A stretch of 64,000 nucleotides of DNA from Lentzea sp. NBRC 102530 (GTDB lineage Bacteria > Actinomycetota > Actinomycetes > Mycobacteriales > Pseudonocardiaceae). Within the stretch, counting starts at the first letter, position 1; the number at the start of each line of letters is the position of its first letter. Below the pieces are notes generated by a model. It ran no database searches. It was not told where the DNA came from and saw nothing but the letters and a program-made list of their open reading frames with translations. Of this stretch, positions 24,889 to 33,682 are shown piece after piece. Location: positions 345,588-409,587 of the forward strand of contig NZ_BSTF01000008.1 in NCBI RefSeq assembly GCF_030269365.1, read 5' to 3'. Both the position numbers and the translations under genes were made by a program.

Positions 24889-27534
24889 GTGAATGTCGAG
24901 TGGAGAAAGATCAGCGACTGGCGCAACTGGCGCCTGCCGGTCAAGCTCGGCGTCGTGCTGCTGGTGCCGGTCGCCGTGGCGGTCGGCGCGGGCGCGTTGC
25001 AGATCTCCGGTTACGTCGACCGGTCGAACAACTACGTGCAGATGCAGGGCCTGGTTCGTCTGCGGGCGGATCTCGCGCCTTTGATCTCCAGCGTCCAGCA
25101 GGAACGCACGCTCGCCGCGCAGAGCGCGACGAGCGGCTCCGGCGTGGGCGCCTACCAGAACCAGATCAGCGCCACCGACAACGCCGCCGCGACCGTGCGC
25201 CGCCGCGTCGACCGCACCGAGGGCGTCAGCGACGTCGCGAAGCAGCGGTTCCTCGAACTCGGCGGCCAGCTCGAGACGCTCAAGAACCTGCGGGAGAAGG
25301 TCGCGCAGGGCGGCGACGGCGGTGACCCGTCCGGCGGCACCTCCGGTTACTCCGCCGTGGTGAAGTCCTTGCTGGACTTCGAACAGGCGCTCGTCGGCCA
25401 GTTCAACGACGACGCCATCTCCGGCACCGCGCAGGCCCTGCACAACATGGTCATCGCGCAGGAGCAGGTCTCGCTGCAGCACTCCCTCGTCTTAGCGGGC
25501 ATCGGCCGCGGCAAGCTCCTCGGCCCCGAGATCCGCGCCCTGGAGCAGTCCGACATCCGGCTCCAGGACCGCCTCAACGACTTCCAGGCCATCGGCACCA
25601 CCGAACAGCGCCGCACCTACGACCAGACCGTCACCGGTGCCTCCGTGGCGCTGCGCACGGCGTTCGTGGAACGCGCTCTCACCCAGCCGGAAGGCACCCC
25701 GCCGCCCGCCACCCGTCCCGGCCAGCCCAAGCCCGCGCCCGAGTTCGGCATCGCCGTCGAGGACTGGAACAAGGCGTCCGGCGCCACCGCCCGGCTGATG
25801 GAACAGGTCGGCCGCGCACTGCAGGACGAACTCGCGAACACCGCGGGCAGGCTCCAGGACGACACGTCCAACAAGGCCGGCGCCGCCGCGGTGATCCTGC
25901 TGGCCATGCTGCTGATCGCCGGCACGCTCGGCTTCGTCATCGGCCGCTACCTGCTGCGCTCGCTGTCCGAACTGCGCCGCTCCGCGCTCGACGTGGCGCA
26001 CCACCACCTGCCCGAGGTCGTCGCCGCGATCCGCGCCGACCGCCAGCCCGACCTCGAGATCGAACCCGTGCCCGTGCACTCGGTCGAGGAGTTCGGCCAG
26101 CTGGCCCGCGCGTTCGACGCCGTGCACGAGCAGGCCATCCGCTCGGCCGTCGAGCAGTCGTCGCTGCGGTCCGGCATGAAGAACATCTTCGTGAACCTGT
26201 CGCGCCGCTCGCAGGGCCTCGTCGAGCGCCAGCTCAAGCTCATGGAGGAGCTGGAGCGCCACGAGGAGAACCCCGAGCAGCTCGCGAACCTCTTCAAGCT
26301 CGACCACCTCGCGACGCGCATGCGCCGCAACAACGAGAACCTGATGGTGCTGTCCGGCACCGACGTGGCCCGCCGGTTCCACCAGCCCGTGCCGCTCGCG
26401 GACGTGCTGCGCGCCGCCGCGTCGGAGATCGAGCACTATCAGCGGGTCGTCGTGAAGTCGACGCCGTCGGTCGAGATCGTCGGCTACGCCGCCAGCGACC
26501 TCGTCCGCCTCGTCGCGGAGCTGCTGGACAACGCCACCGCGTTCTCCGCGCCCTCCACCCAGGTCATCATCGGCTCGCGGCTCGACCAGCAGGGATCCGT
26601 GCTGGTCGAGGTGGCCGACCAGGGCATCGGCATGGGACCTGCCGAGCTCACCGAAGCCAACGAGCGCCTCTCGTCCGGTACCGAGGACGACGTGCCCGTC
26701 TCCCGTCAGATGGGCCTGTTCGTCGTCGGCAGGCTCGCCGGGCGCCACGGCATCACCGTCCGGCTGCGGTCGGCCGGAGAAGGCCGTGAGGGCCTGCGCG
26801 CGTTCGTGCTCGTGCCTTCCGAGCTCGTCCGCTCGCACGAACCCGCCCCCGCCCCGGCCGGGCCCCGGCACGCCGCGCTGCCCCAGCCGAAGCCCGCCCT
26901 CGCCAAGCAGCCCCACGTCGTCGTGAAGACGCCGAACCTGGCACCGCCGCCGGAAGCGGCCCCCTCGATCGACCAGCCCCGCGAATCGGCCGAGTGGACG
27001 TCGTTCCGCGGCGCCGCGATCGACGAGTCGCTGCCCCAGCGCCCCGCCCGCAACGGCCACCACAACGGCAGCCACAACGGCAACGGATCCGCCCCGGCGC
27101 CCGCGCCGACGCCGAACGAGACGACGTCTTCGTGGTTCGCGGGCAGCGGGGTTTCGGGCGAAGCGGTCAACGGTGACCAAACCCCGGCCGGGCCCGCTCA
27201 GGGCCCCTCACCCGCGTCGTCACCGTCAGTAGTGGCATCCTGGTTCGGCAAGAAGCCCGGCGGGACCGTCTGGGAGCAGGCGGGCGACCCGGCGACGGAC
27301 GCCGGCGAGACCGATGCCGGGTTGCCGAAACGGGCACCGCGTAAGAACCTGCTCCCCGATCTCGCCGAACGTCCCGAGACCGGGACACGTCCCGCCGCGG
27401 GTCCGAAGCGCGATCCGGAGCGGGCACGGGGCTTCCTCGCGAGCTACCAGACGGGCCTGCGCCAGGCACCGCTCGGGGGCGGCGGGAACGGCAACGGCCA
27501 GGGGAACGGCCAGTACAACGGGGAGAAGGCATGA
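24889..27534 (+). CDS. cvnA: conservon sensor histidine-kinase-like protein CvnA
   Basis: An 881-residue membrane protein. A first TM helix (VKLGVVLLVPVAVAVGAGAL) leads into an extracytoplasmic nitrate/nitrite-sensor-like helical domain (about residues 35-310), then a second TM (AAAVILLAMLLIAGTLGFVI), a HAMP-like stretch and the kinase core. LDHLATRMRRNNENLMVL is the H-region, ELLDNATAFSAP the N box and DQGIGMG the G box (about residues 465-590). The last 250 residues are Pro/Ala/Asn-rich and probably disordered. In Streptomyces, CvnA with CvnB-D forms a membrane G-protein-like signalling complex. ATGA overlap with cvnB. Confidence 0.92.
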   Translation: MNVEWRKISDWRNWRLPVKLGVVLLVPVAVAVGAGALQISGYVDRSNNYVQMQGLVRLRADLAPLISSVQQERTLAAQSATSGSGVGAYQNQISATDNAAATVRRRVDRTEGVSDVAKQRFLELGGQLETLKNLREKVAQGGDGGDPSGGTSGYSAVVKSLLDFEQALVGQFNDDAISGTAQALHNMVIAQEQVSLQHSLVLAGIGRGKLLGPEIRALEQSDIRLQDRLNDFQAIGTTEQRRTYDQTVTGASVALRTAFVERALTQPEGTPPPATRPGQPKPAPEFGIAVEDWNKASGATARLMEQVGRALQDELANTAGRLQDDTSNKAGAAAVILLAMLLIAGTLGFVIGRYLLRSLSELRRSALDVAHHHLPEVVAAIRADRQPDLEIEPVPVHSVEEFGQLARAFDAVHEQAIRSAVEQSSLRSGMKNIFVNLSRRSQGLVERQLKLMEELERHEENPEQLANLFKLDHLATRMRRNNENLMVLSGTDVARRFHQPVPLADVLRAAASEIEHYQRVVVKSTPSVEIVGYAASDLVRLVAELLDNATAFSAPSTQVIIGSRLDQQGSVLVEVADQGIGMGPAELTEANERLSSGTEDDVPVSRQMGLFVVGRLAGRHGITVRLRSAGEGREGLRAFVLVPSELVRSHEPAPAPAGPRHAALPQPKPALAKQPHVVVKTPNLAPPPEAAPSIDQPRESAEWTSFRGAAIDESLPQRPARNGHHNGSHNGNGSAPAPAPTPNETTSSWFAGSGVSGEAVNGDQTPAGPAQGPSPASSPSVVASWFGKKPGGTVWEQAGDPATDAGETDAGLPKRAPRKNLLPDLAERPETGTRPAAGPKRDPERARGFLASYQTGLRQAPLGGGGNGNGQGNGQYNGEKA

Positions 27535-27950
27535 GCACGCCGCAGTCGCGACAGGTCGACCAGTTCGGCTGGTTGATCACGAACTTCGCCGATCGCGTGG
27601 CCGGTGTCGCCCACGCCATCGTGATCTCGGTGGACGGCCTGCTGCTCACGAAGTCGGCGGCCCTGCCACCCGAGCGCGCCGACCAGTTGTCCGCCATCGC
27701 CTCGGGCGTCGTGGCGCTCACGTTGAGCGCCTCACGTTGCTTCGAAGGTGGCGGAGTGTTGCGCACCGTGGTCGAGATGGACTACGGGATCATGCTCCTC
27801 ATGTCCATTCGAGACGGGTCTTGTTTGGCGGTACTCGCCGCCCCCGACAGCGACGTCGGTCAAGTGGCCTACGAGATGACCGTGGTCGTCGACCAGGTGG
27901 GCCAGATCCTCACCCCCGAACTGCGAGCGCAGCTGCACAGCGTGAGGTGA
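27531..27950 (+). CDS. cvnB: roadblock/LC7 protein CvnB
   Basis: A 139-residue roadblock-fold protein (WLITNFADRVAGVAHAIVIS, ASGVVALTLSASRCFEGGGV). Family members act as GTPase-activating or scaffolding partners of MglA/CvnD-type GTPases. The length is normal, and the gene sits between CvnA (4-bp overlap) and CvnC (3-nt gap). Confidence 0.94.
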   Translation: MSTPQSRQVDQFGWLITNFADRVAGVAHAIVISVDGLLLTKSAALPPERADQLSAIASGVVALTLSASRCFEGGGVLRTVVEMDYGIMLLMSIRDGSCLAVLAAPDSDVGQVAYEMTVVVDQVGQILTPELRAQLHSVR

Positions 27951-27953
27951 TCC

Positions 27954-28502
27954 ATGAGTTCGTCCGCTGACGCGCACCGACGACGGAGGCGGGCCGAGAC
28001 GGCCGCCGAGCAGACGTTCGCCGACCTGATGAACGGGTTTTCCCTGGATTCGGGCCGAAAGCGACCGCGCTCGTCCACCGAGGTGCCCGCGCGGGATGCC
28101 GCACCCGTTGCACCCCAGCGGGAAGCCGTTCCGGCGTTGGAATCCGTCCTTCCGGACGCGGCCGACGCCTCGATCGTTCGTGCATATGCCTGGACGGGTG
28201 GGCGCACTCGGTCGAACATCCACCTCGAGATCGAGACACTTGTCTCCGCCAATGATCAGAGTCGGCACTCTGCGGGTATCTTGCAGGCTGAGCACCAACG
28301 CGTTGTCGAGTTGTGCCACTCACCGCGATCCGTCGCGGAAGTGGCCGCGCTGATGCGTCTCCCGCTGGGAGTCGTGAAAGTACTGCTCGGCGACATGGCG
28401 GAACGAGGTCTGGTGGACGTGCACCAGACCGCTTCCGCAGGCGGTGACACGCCGGACCTCGGGTTGATGGAGAGAGTGCTGAGTGGACTACGTCGGCTCT
28501 AG
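27954..28502 (+). CDS. cvnC: DUF742 protein CvnC
   Basis: 182 residues. The N-terminal 80 residues are basic and low in order. The C-terminal DUF742 part contains SIVRAYAWTGGRTR and a winged-helix-like segment (VVELCHSPRSVAEVAALMRL, PLGVVKVLLGDMAERGLVDV). It is the usual third conservon component, with an HTH-like fold of unproven DNA binding. Its 3' end overlaps cvnD by 20 bp. Confidence 0.92.
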   Translation: MSSSADAHRRRRRAETAAEQTFADLMNGFSLDSGRKRPRSSTEVPARDAAPVAPQREAVPALESVLPDAADASIVRAYAWTGGRTRSNIHLEIETLVSANDQSRHSAGILQAEHQRVVELCHSPRSVAEVAALMRLPLGVVKVLLGDMAERGLVDVHQTASAGGDTPDLGLMERVLSGLRRL

Positions 28503-29100
28503 ATTTCCCGAATTCGGGCCCCCAGGGCCGCCCGGTCGGGAGCTGACCTCGGCCAAGATTGTCGTCGCCGGTGGCTTCGGCGTGGGCAAGAGCACTTTCA
28601 TCAGGTCCATCGTGGAGAACGATCTCCTGACGATGAGTTCACTCGCGCCGGAACGTGCCGGTGGCGTGACGGAACTGGTGCGCATCCAGTTCGGCCGCGT
28701 GTGGCTCGATCCGGGCCTCGCGCTGCACCTGTTCGTGGCGCCGCAGTGGCAGGACCCGCGCGCCGGCTGGGTCGACGTGGTGCGCGGCGCCGTGGGTGCC
28801 GTGGTGCTCTTCGACGTGATGCGCCCGGCCGACTCGGTCGACGCCATGCGCTACTTCGAGGACCACAAGATCCCGTACGTGCTGGCGCTGAACAACGTGC
28901 ACGCGTCTGTCCGGTCGGACGTCTCGGCCATCATCCGGGGCATGGGCATCGCGCCCGAAGTTCCGGTGCTGACCTGCGATCCGCGCGTGCGGCTGTCGGT
29001 GCGCGAGACGCTGATCTCGCTCACGGAACACGCCAAACTGGACCGCTGGCGCCGCCGCCCCGGCCCGGACGAGACCACCCCGCTCGCACCGGTCTGCTGA
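28483..29100 (+). CDS. cvnD: conservon GTPase CvnD, degenerate G motifs
   Basis: 205 residues from GTG 28483. The P-loop is intact (GGFGVGKSTFIRS, near residues 30-42). The rest of the G-domain is altered. The segment usually read as DFGR is QFGRVWL, and the FGTPGQ switch II is FVAPQWQDP, so the DxxG-type Gly and catalytic Gln region are lost. The N-x-F-D-G base-recognition motif is NNVHAS. GTP binding may persist, but hydrolysis looks doubtful. Last gene of the conservon, followed by a terminator. Confidence 0.85.
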   Translation: MDYVGSRFPEFGPPGPPGRELTSAKIVVAGGFGVGKSTFIRSIVENDLLTMSSLAPERAGGVTELVRIQFGRVWLDPGLALHLFVAPQWQDPRAGWVDVVRGAVGAVVLFDVMRPADSVDAMRYFEDHKIPYVLALNNVHASVRSDVSAIIRGMGIAPEVPVLTCDPRVRLSVRETLISLTEHAKLDRWRRRPGPDETTPLAPVC

Positions 29101-29141
29101 CGTTTTTTCGCGGCCGGGTCTGCGCAGGCACACTCGTTGTG

Positions 29142-29164
29142 CCGCTTGGAGAATCTCCAAGCGG
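29142..29164 (+). terminator. intrinsic terminator after the conservon
   Basis: CCGCTTGGAG (29142-29151) pairs perfectly with 29155-29164 around a 3-nt loop; a C/T-rich run follows. It lies 42 nt after the cvnD stop. Confidence 0.7.
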
Positions 29165-29231
29165 CCCCCTTTCAGGGCTTTTTGAGCTGAAACGATGGAG
29201 CTGGGAGGCATTCGTCTCCTAGCTTTTTCGC

Positions 29232-30068
29232 ATGCCCAAAAGAGAGTCGAACATCGTGGGCCGCGAGTTCGGCAACGCACTCCGCGCCGCGATCGCCAAG
29301 ACCGGGATGACGCAACGCGGTCTGGCCGCGGAGCTGGACTGGGACGAGTCGAAACTGTCCGATCTCGTCAACGGCAAGGGCGGCGCCACGGTGCACGAGG
29401 TCGAGGTGCTGCTGGCCTACTGCCGCCTGTCACTCGCGGAACGCCAGCACATGATCGCCCTGTACCTGGAGGCGGAGGAGAAAGGCCACCTCCTCTTTTC
29501 CGAGGACGTGGTGCCCGACCAGTTGCGCACACTCATCAGCCACGAGATCGAATCCAATGAGATCTTTGCGTGGTCGATGGCAGTTGTGCCGGGGCTGCTC
29601 CAGATTCCCGAGTACGCGTACCTCGTCACCGCCGCCGCGCCCGTCGCACCGGACGACGTGCCGAGGGTCGCGAAGGCGCGGATCGCGCGAACTGAGATCC
29701 TGCGCCCCGGCCGAACCTTCACCTTCTACGTCCACGAGCAGGCGTTGTGGCTGCCGGTCGGAGGTGAGGAGGTGTGGCGTGAGCAGTTGGCGCATCTGCT
29801 GCGGATGTCGGTGCGCCAGTACATCAACCTGCACGTGATCCCGCGATCGATCGGCATCCACCCCGGCGCGGCGGGGGACTTCCGCGTGATGAAGTTCCCG
29901 AAGTTCCCGCCGCTCGTCTTCCTGGACACGTTGAACTGCGGCCTGTTCTTCGACGACAAGGAGACCGTCGCCCTTTACGAGGACCGGCTGAAGCGTCTCG
30001 CGGCCGTCGCCCTGGATCAGGAACAATCGAGGGCGGTGATCGACAACATCTTGGAGGGTCTCCAATGA
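29232..30068 (+). CDS. XRE-family regulator with DUF5753 domain
   Basis: A 278-residue regulator. The HTH is near residues 15-60 (MTQRGLAAELDWDESKLSDL). The remainder is the DUF5753 putative ligand domain (EIFAWSMAVVPGLLQIPEYA, GRTFTFYVHEQALWLPVGG). Such genes are paired in actinobacteria with DUF397 proteins, as here, where the stop overlaps the next ATG (ATGA at 30065). Members influence development and secondary metabolism in Streptomyces. The target is unknown. Confidence 0.92.
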   Translation: MPKRESNIVGREFGNALRAAIAKTGMTQRGLAAELDWDESKLSDLVNGKGGATVHEVEVLLAYCRLSLAERQHMIALYLEAEEKGHLLFSEDVVPDQLRTLISHEIESNEIFAWSMAVVPGLLQIPEYAYLVTAAAPVAPDDVPRVAKARIARTEILRPGRTFTFYVHEQALWLPVGGEEVWREQLAHLLRMSVRQYINLHVIPRSIGIHPGAAGDFRVMKFPKFPPLVFLDTLNCGLFFDDKETVALYEDRLKRLAAVALDQEQSRAVIDNILEGLQ

Positions 30069-30232
30069 CCAACTGGCGCAAGAGCAGCTACAGCGGCACG
30101 GCTGACAACTGCGTCGAGGTGGGGCGAGGCGTCGGCGTCCGGGACAGCAAGGCTCCCGCCACGCACCTGCCGGTGTCGGCGACGACCTGGCAGGCGTTCC
30201 TCTCGGCCGTGAAGGCCGACTCGGCCCGTTAG
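30065..30232 (+). CDS. DUF397 protein
   Basis: A 55-residue gene overlapping the XRE gene by 4 bp. It begins MTNWRKSSYSGTADNCVEV and contains VGVRDSK, the complete DUF397 signature (W-K-S-S-Y-S, N-C-V-E-V, V-R-D-S-K). These small proteins partner with the XRE/DUF5753 regulator encoded directly upstream, in a toxin-antitoxin-like or anti-activator arrangement. Confidence 0.93.
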   Translation: MTNWRKSSYSGTADNCVEVGRGVGVRDSKAPATHLPVSATTWQAFLSAVKADSAR

Positions 30233-30242
30233 GAGTTCGGCC

Positions 30243-30640
30243 GCTGGTGACATCCCTGGGGAAGTCGGACAACGTCTGCGTGAGGTCCTGCGCAAGGTCG
30301 AGGACCTCATCGCAGCCGTGCGACAGGCCGAAGACCTCGCCAAAGACGCGTGCGAGCTCATCGAGCCGGTGGGCAATGGCAGCCGGCACGAGTCTGACTA
30401 CGCCGACGTCACAGGCCAGTGGCGCGCCGCGCACTCCGGGGCGGGAGAACTGGCCGCTCAGGCGGGCCAGGTGGCCGAGCGGGTGGCCGAACAACTGCGA
30501 TCGCTTCTCGGGTCGTCTGCGGAGGTGGCTCCTCGTTCTCCTGTCGGGAGCTGCTTCAGGAGATGCTGCTACCCGGGCAGACACTCGTGGTGCACGACCC
30601 GAGGACGACTCGTGTCTTTCGCGGAAAGGAAGCCAGGTGA
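30243..30640 (+). pseudogene. decayed polymorphic toxin (SCP1.201-like deaminase type)
   Basis: Two fragments in different frames. The first (about 30243-30530) encodes a helical N-terminal region, VEDLIAAVRQAEDLAKDACE and GELAAQAGQVAERVAEQL, like the leader helices of actinobacterial SCP1.201-type deaminase toxins. It has no good start before GTG 30318. The second (about 30530-30640) reads RELLQEMLLPGQTLVVHDP then TRVFRGKEAR and stop, resembling the extreme C-terminus of such deaminases. The catalytic HxE and PCxxC core is absent. Its stop overlaps the imm1 GTG (GTGA at 30637), as expected for a toxin-immunity pair. The family assignment is inferred from the pattern plus the Imm1 neighbour. 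Confidence 0.6.
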
Positions 30641-31074
30641 CCCACTCGCTCACCGTCTGGTACTTCCGCGACGTCGATGACGACGACGAACCTGTCTCCG
30701 TCGACACGGACACCGCGCTCGACGCGCTGATCGACGACGTCCTCGCCAACGAGCAGCCGCATCCCACCGTGGTCGTCGCTGACGGCCGTCCGACGGTCGG
30801 CGCCCTGAACCTCCCCGACCACCAGTTGAGGTTCGCTGCGGACGTGGAGTCCGGTACGGCGGCTCTCTACCTGATGGACGCCCGGTCTCAGCGGGCCTGG
30901 ACCACGAAGGCCGCACCGGCGGCCACCACGCTCTGGCTGGACAGGGACGCCGACATCGAGTTCCCCGGCGACTCCGCCGTCTCCCTGCTCGTGCTGAGGG
31001 AAGCGCTGCACGAGTTCATGCGCACCGCGCAGCGTCCGACCTGCGTGCAGTGGCAGGAGTCGGCCGTCTTCTAG
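30637..31074 (+). CDS. Imm1-family immunity protein
   Basis: 145 residues from GTG 30637 (VTHSLTVWYFRD). The typical Imm1 C-terminus is present: SLLVLREALHEFMRTAQRPT then CVQWQE. Imm1 proteins neutralise deaminase-type polymorphic toxins. Here the toxin next to it is truncated, so this is an orphan or cross-protecting immunity gene. A long upstream in-frame extension exists to 30247 but has shadow-like composition. GGAAAGGA precedes the chosen start. Confidence 0.85.
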   Translation: MTHSLTVWYFRDVDDDDEPVSVDTDTALDALIDDVLANEQPHPTVVVADGRPTVGALNLPDHQLRFAADVESGTAALYLMDARSQRAWTTKAAPAATTLWLDRDADIEFPGDSAVSLLVLREALHEFMRTAQRPTCVQWQESAVF

Positions 31075-31189
31075 CGGCACCCTCCTTACCCCAACGCGCG
31101 ACCCCGCGGGTGGTCGCGTGCTCCTCTTCGGCCGCGCCCGTTGACAAGATCGCTACGATAGTTTCAGTGTCGACCGAAAGGGATCGCTG

Positions 31190-31654
31190 ATGAGCGTCGG
31201 GCGGGAGACCAGGCTGTCGGCCTGGATCGAGCGGTTCGCGGCCCACTTCGCCGAGGAGGGCATCCCGCTGATCGGTGGCCGCATCCTCGGGTACCTGCTG
31301 GTGTGCCAGCCGGTCGAACGCACCGCCGCCGAGCTGTCCCAGGAGCTCGAGGCGAGCAGCGGGTCGATCAGCACGAACCTGAAGTACCTGGTCAACGTCG
31401 GCCTCGTGACCAAGCGGACGCGGCGCGGGCGGCAGGCGGCCGAGTACCGGATCAACGAGAAGGCCTGGACGGACTTCATCCAGCGCAAGTTCAACGCCAT
31501 CGCGAGCGTCCAGCTGCTGACCGACGACGGCATGCGGTTGCTCAGCGGCGACCCGGAACGCGCGCAGCGGCTCAAGGCCGTCGACAACCTCTACGGTTGG
31601 CTCTCAGAGGAACTGCCCGCTTTGTGGGAGCGCAGGCCCGCCGCACCGAAGTAG
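31190..31654 (+). CDS. GbsR/MarR-family transcriptional regulator
   Basis: 154 residues with a winged HTH (ERTAAELSQELEASSGSIST then NLKYLVNVGLVTKRTRRGRQ, about residues 42-85) and a C-terminal helical dimerisation part. The GbsR-like start (FAAHFAEEGIPLIGGRILGY) is characteristic. Relatives repress osmolyte or transport genes. TTGACA occurs at 31141-31146 upstream and may be its -35. An ankyrin gene follows after 9 nt. Confidence 0.85.
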   Translation: MSVGRETRLSAWIERFAAHFAEEGIPLIGGRILGYLLVCQPVERTAAELSQELEASSGSISTNLKYLVNVGLVTKRTRRGRQAAEYRINEKAWTDFIQRKFNAIASVQLLTDDGMRLLSGDPERAQRLKAVDNLYGWLSEELPALWERRPAAPK

Positions 31655-31663
31655 CGTGGTGCC

Positions 31664-32767
31664 ATGTGGCACCCGTTCCGCGATGACATCGAGTACTACG
31701 AGGAGCGAGCGCGCGGTCTGCTCGCCTCCGCGTGGGACGGCGTGCCCGGCGCGCTGGAGGTCTTCGACGACGTACCGCTGACGGACGAGGGCGCGCACAT
31801 GGTGCTCGCGCAGGCCCACGGCTGCGAGGACTGGAAGGCGCTGCGGGCGAACATCCGCAAGCCGCGCCCGTTCGCCCGCGCCTACCAGGCCATCGAGATG
31901 CAGAACCCCGGCGAGCTCAAGGCGATCATCACGCGCGACCCGTGGCTCGTGAAAGCCAGTGGTACCAACGGGAACGATCTGCTCGGCCTCGCCACCGCCA
32001 AGTGCGACGAACGCCTCGTCGAGGTGCTGCTGGACGACGGCGCCGACATCGACCACCAGAACGTCCACGGCTGGACCGCGATGCACCAGACGGCCTACGC
32101 GAACCAGCCGCACCTGGCCGAACTGCTGCTCGCCCGAGGAGCCCGCACCGACCTCGAAGCACGCGGTGAGGGCGGCACCCCGCTCACCGTCGCGTTGTTC
32201 TGGGGCAACCGGAAGACGGCGGAACTCCTGGCGCAGCACGGGATCCACCCGCCGAACCTGCGCACCGCCGCCGGCCTGGGCGACCTCGACCTGGCGACCG
32301 CGCCCGAGGCGAAGCGCGGCTACTACCGGCCGCACAGCGGTTTCCCGCGCTGGTGGCCGACGAACGACCCCCAGGAGGTGCTGGACGAGGCGTTGTCGTG
32401 GGCCGCCCGCAACGACCGCACCGAGGTCCTCGGCGACCTGCTCAAGCGCGGCGCCCGGATCGACGCGGACGTCTACCGCGGCACGGCCCTGGCCTGGGCG
32501 GCCTGGTGCGGGCTGGAGAACGCCACCCGGACGTTGCTGGACCTGGGCGCGAATCCCAACCAGCGCACCGGTTTCGGTGGCCCGATGCACGGCGAGGGAG
32601 TCACGGCGCTGCACCTCGCCGCCGAACGCGGCCACCTGCCGGTGATCAGGATCCTGCTCGACGCGGGCGCCGACCGGACCATCACCGACGCCAACTTCGA
32701 GGCCACGCCCGCGAACTGGGCGGGCCACAACGACCAGGGCGACGCTCAGGCCTTGCTGAGCGCCTGA
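31664..32767 (+). CDS. ankyrin-repeat protein
   Basis: A 367-residue soluble protein. At least five ankyrin units are visible, for example VHGWTAMHQTAYANQPHLAE then LLLARGA, GGTPLTVALFWGNRKTAELL, and GVTALHLAAERGHLPVIRIL. The first 100 residues are a non-repeat cap. No catalytic domain or signal peptide. A protein-binding role is expected; the partner is unknown. Overlaps ctaA tail to tail by 22 bp. Confidence 0.9.
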   Translation: MWHPFRDDIEYYEERARGLLASAWDGVPGALEVFDDVPLTDEGAHMVLAQAHGCEDWKALRANIRKPRPFARAYQAIEMQNPGELKAIITRDPWLVKASGTNGNDLLGLATAKCDERLVEVLLDDGADIDHQNVHGWTAMHQTAYANQPHLAELLLARGARTDLEARGEGGTPLTVALFWGNRKTAELLAQHGIHPPNLRTAAGLGDLDLATAPEAKRGYYRPHSGFPRWWPTNDPQEVLDEALSWAARNDRTEVLGDLLKRGARIDADVYRGTALAWAAWCGLENATRTLLDLGANPNQRTGFGGPMHGEGVTALHLAAERGHLPVIRILLDAGADRTITDANFEATPANWAGHNDQGDAQALLSA

Positions 32768-33663
32768 TCGTCCGAGGCGGGCAGTTCGACCTCGTGCGTG
32801 CGCTCGCGGCTGGACGTCCAGAGCGCCGCCGTGGCGACGACGACGGCGCCCGCGCCGAGCACGTGGATCGACACGAGCACCTCGGGCACGCCGGTCCAGT
32901 ACTGGACCATGCCCAGCGCGCCCTGCGCGAGCACGACGCCGACGAGCGTCCAGTACGTGCGGTTGCGCACGAAGAAGCCGACCGAGATCAGCAGGCCCAG
33001 GAACAGGAACAGCAGGTCGGCGTGGATCTGCGCGAGTGTCGCGACCTCGACACCCAGGCGCGGCGTCGAGGCGTCGCCGGCGTGCGGACCGGCGGCGGTC
33101 ACCCACGTACCGGCGAGCAGCAGCGCGCCCAGCACGACCGCCATGACGACCTGCAGTTTCATCAACGGGGCCGGCACCTTCAGCCGCGCGGGACCGTCGC
33201 CCTCGCGCAACGAGCTGACGAGCAGCACGGCCATCCACACCAGACCCATCGAGATCATGAAGTGGATCGACACGGTGTACCAGGCGAGTCCGGTCAGCAC
33301 CGTGATGCCGCCGACGACCGCCTGCACTGCCACGCCGACGAGCTGGACCAGCGACAGCACCAGCACCCGGCGGCGGCGGGGGAGGTGGAACCAGGCGGCG
33401 AGCACGCACAGGCCGGCGATGATGCCGACGACACCGGTCAGCGTGCGGTTGCCGAACTCGACCCACTGGTGCAGCGCGGCGACCTCGGGGTGTTCCACCG
33501 GGACGACGCTGCCCTCGACGCACTGCGGCCACGTCGGGCAGCCGAGCCCGGAGCCGGTGACGCGGACGATCGAGCCGGTGACCGCGATTCCGGCCTGTGC
33601 GACGACGACGGCAATCGCGAACGCGCGCTGCCAGGACACGAGGAAGGCGGTCAGCTTCGACAC
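32746..33663 (-). CDS. ctaA: heme A synthase
   Basis: A 305-residue COX15/CtaA membrane protein with eight predicted helices that oxidises heme O to heme A for cytochrome aa3. Loop 1 has the Cys pair of the Bacillus-type enzyme (GCPTWPQC), followed by HQWVEFGNRTLTGVV, the first conserved half-repeat. The second repeat has AWYTVSIHFMISMG and later ISIHVLGAGAVVV. It forms an operon downstream of the two ABC genes (19-nt gap), as for Rv1456c-Rv1458c. Confidence 0.94.
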   Translation of the reverse strand: MSKLTAFLVSWQRAFAIAVVVAQAGIAVTGSIVRVTGSGLGCPTWPQCVEGSVVPVEHPEVAALHQWVEFGNRTLTGVVGIIAGLCVLAAWFHLPRRRRVLVLSLVQLVGVAVQAVVGGITVLTGLAWYTVSIHFMISMGLVWMAVLLVSSLREGDGPARLKVPAPLMKLQVVMAVVLGALLLAGTWVTAAGPHAGDASTPRLGVEVATLAQIHADLLFLFLGLLISVGFFVRNRTYWTLVGVVLAQGALGMVQYWTGVPEVLVSIHVLGAGAVVVATAALWTSSRERTHEVELPASDDQALSKA

Positions 33664-33682
33664 GCCTTGATGGTAGGTGGAG

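Noticed and set aside
30247..30636. N-terminal extension of the Imm1 gene to 30247
   Set aside because: The extra 130 residues are Ser/Arg-rich shadow sequence of the toxin remnant; family similarity begins at GTG 30637.
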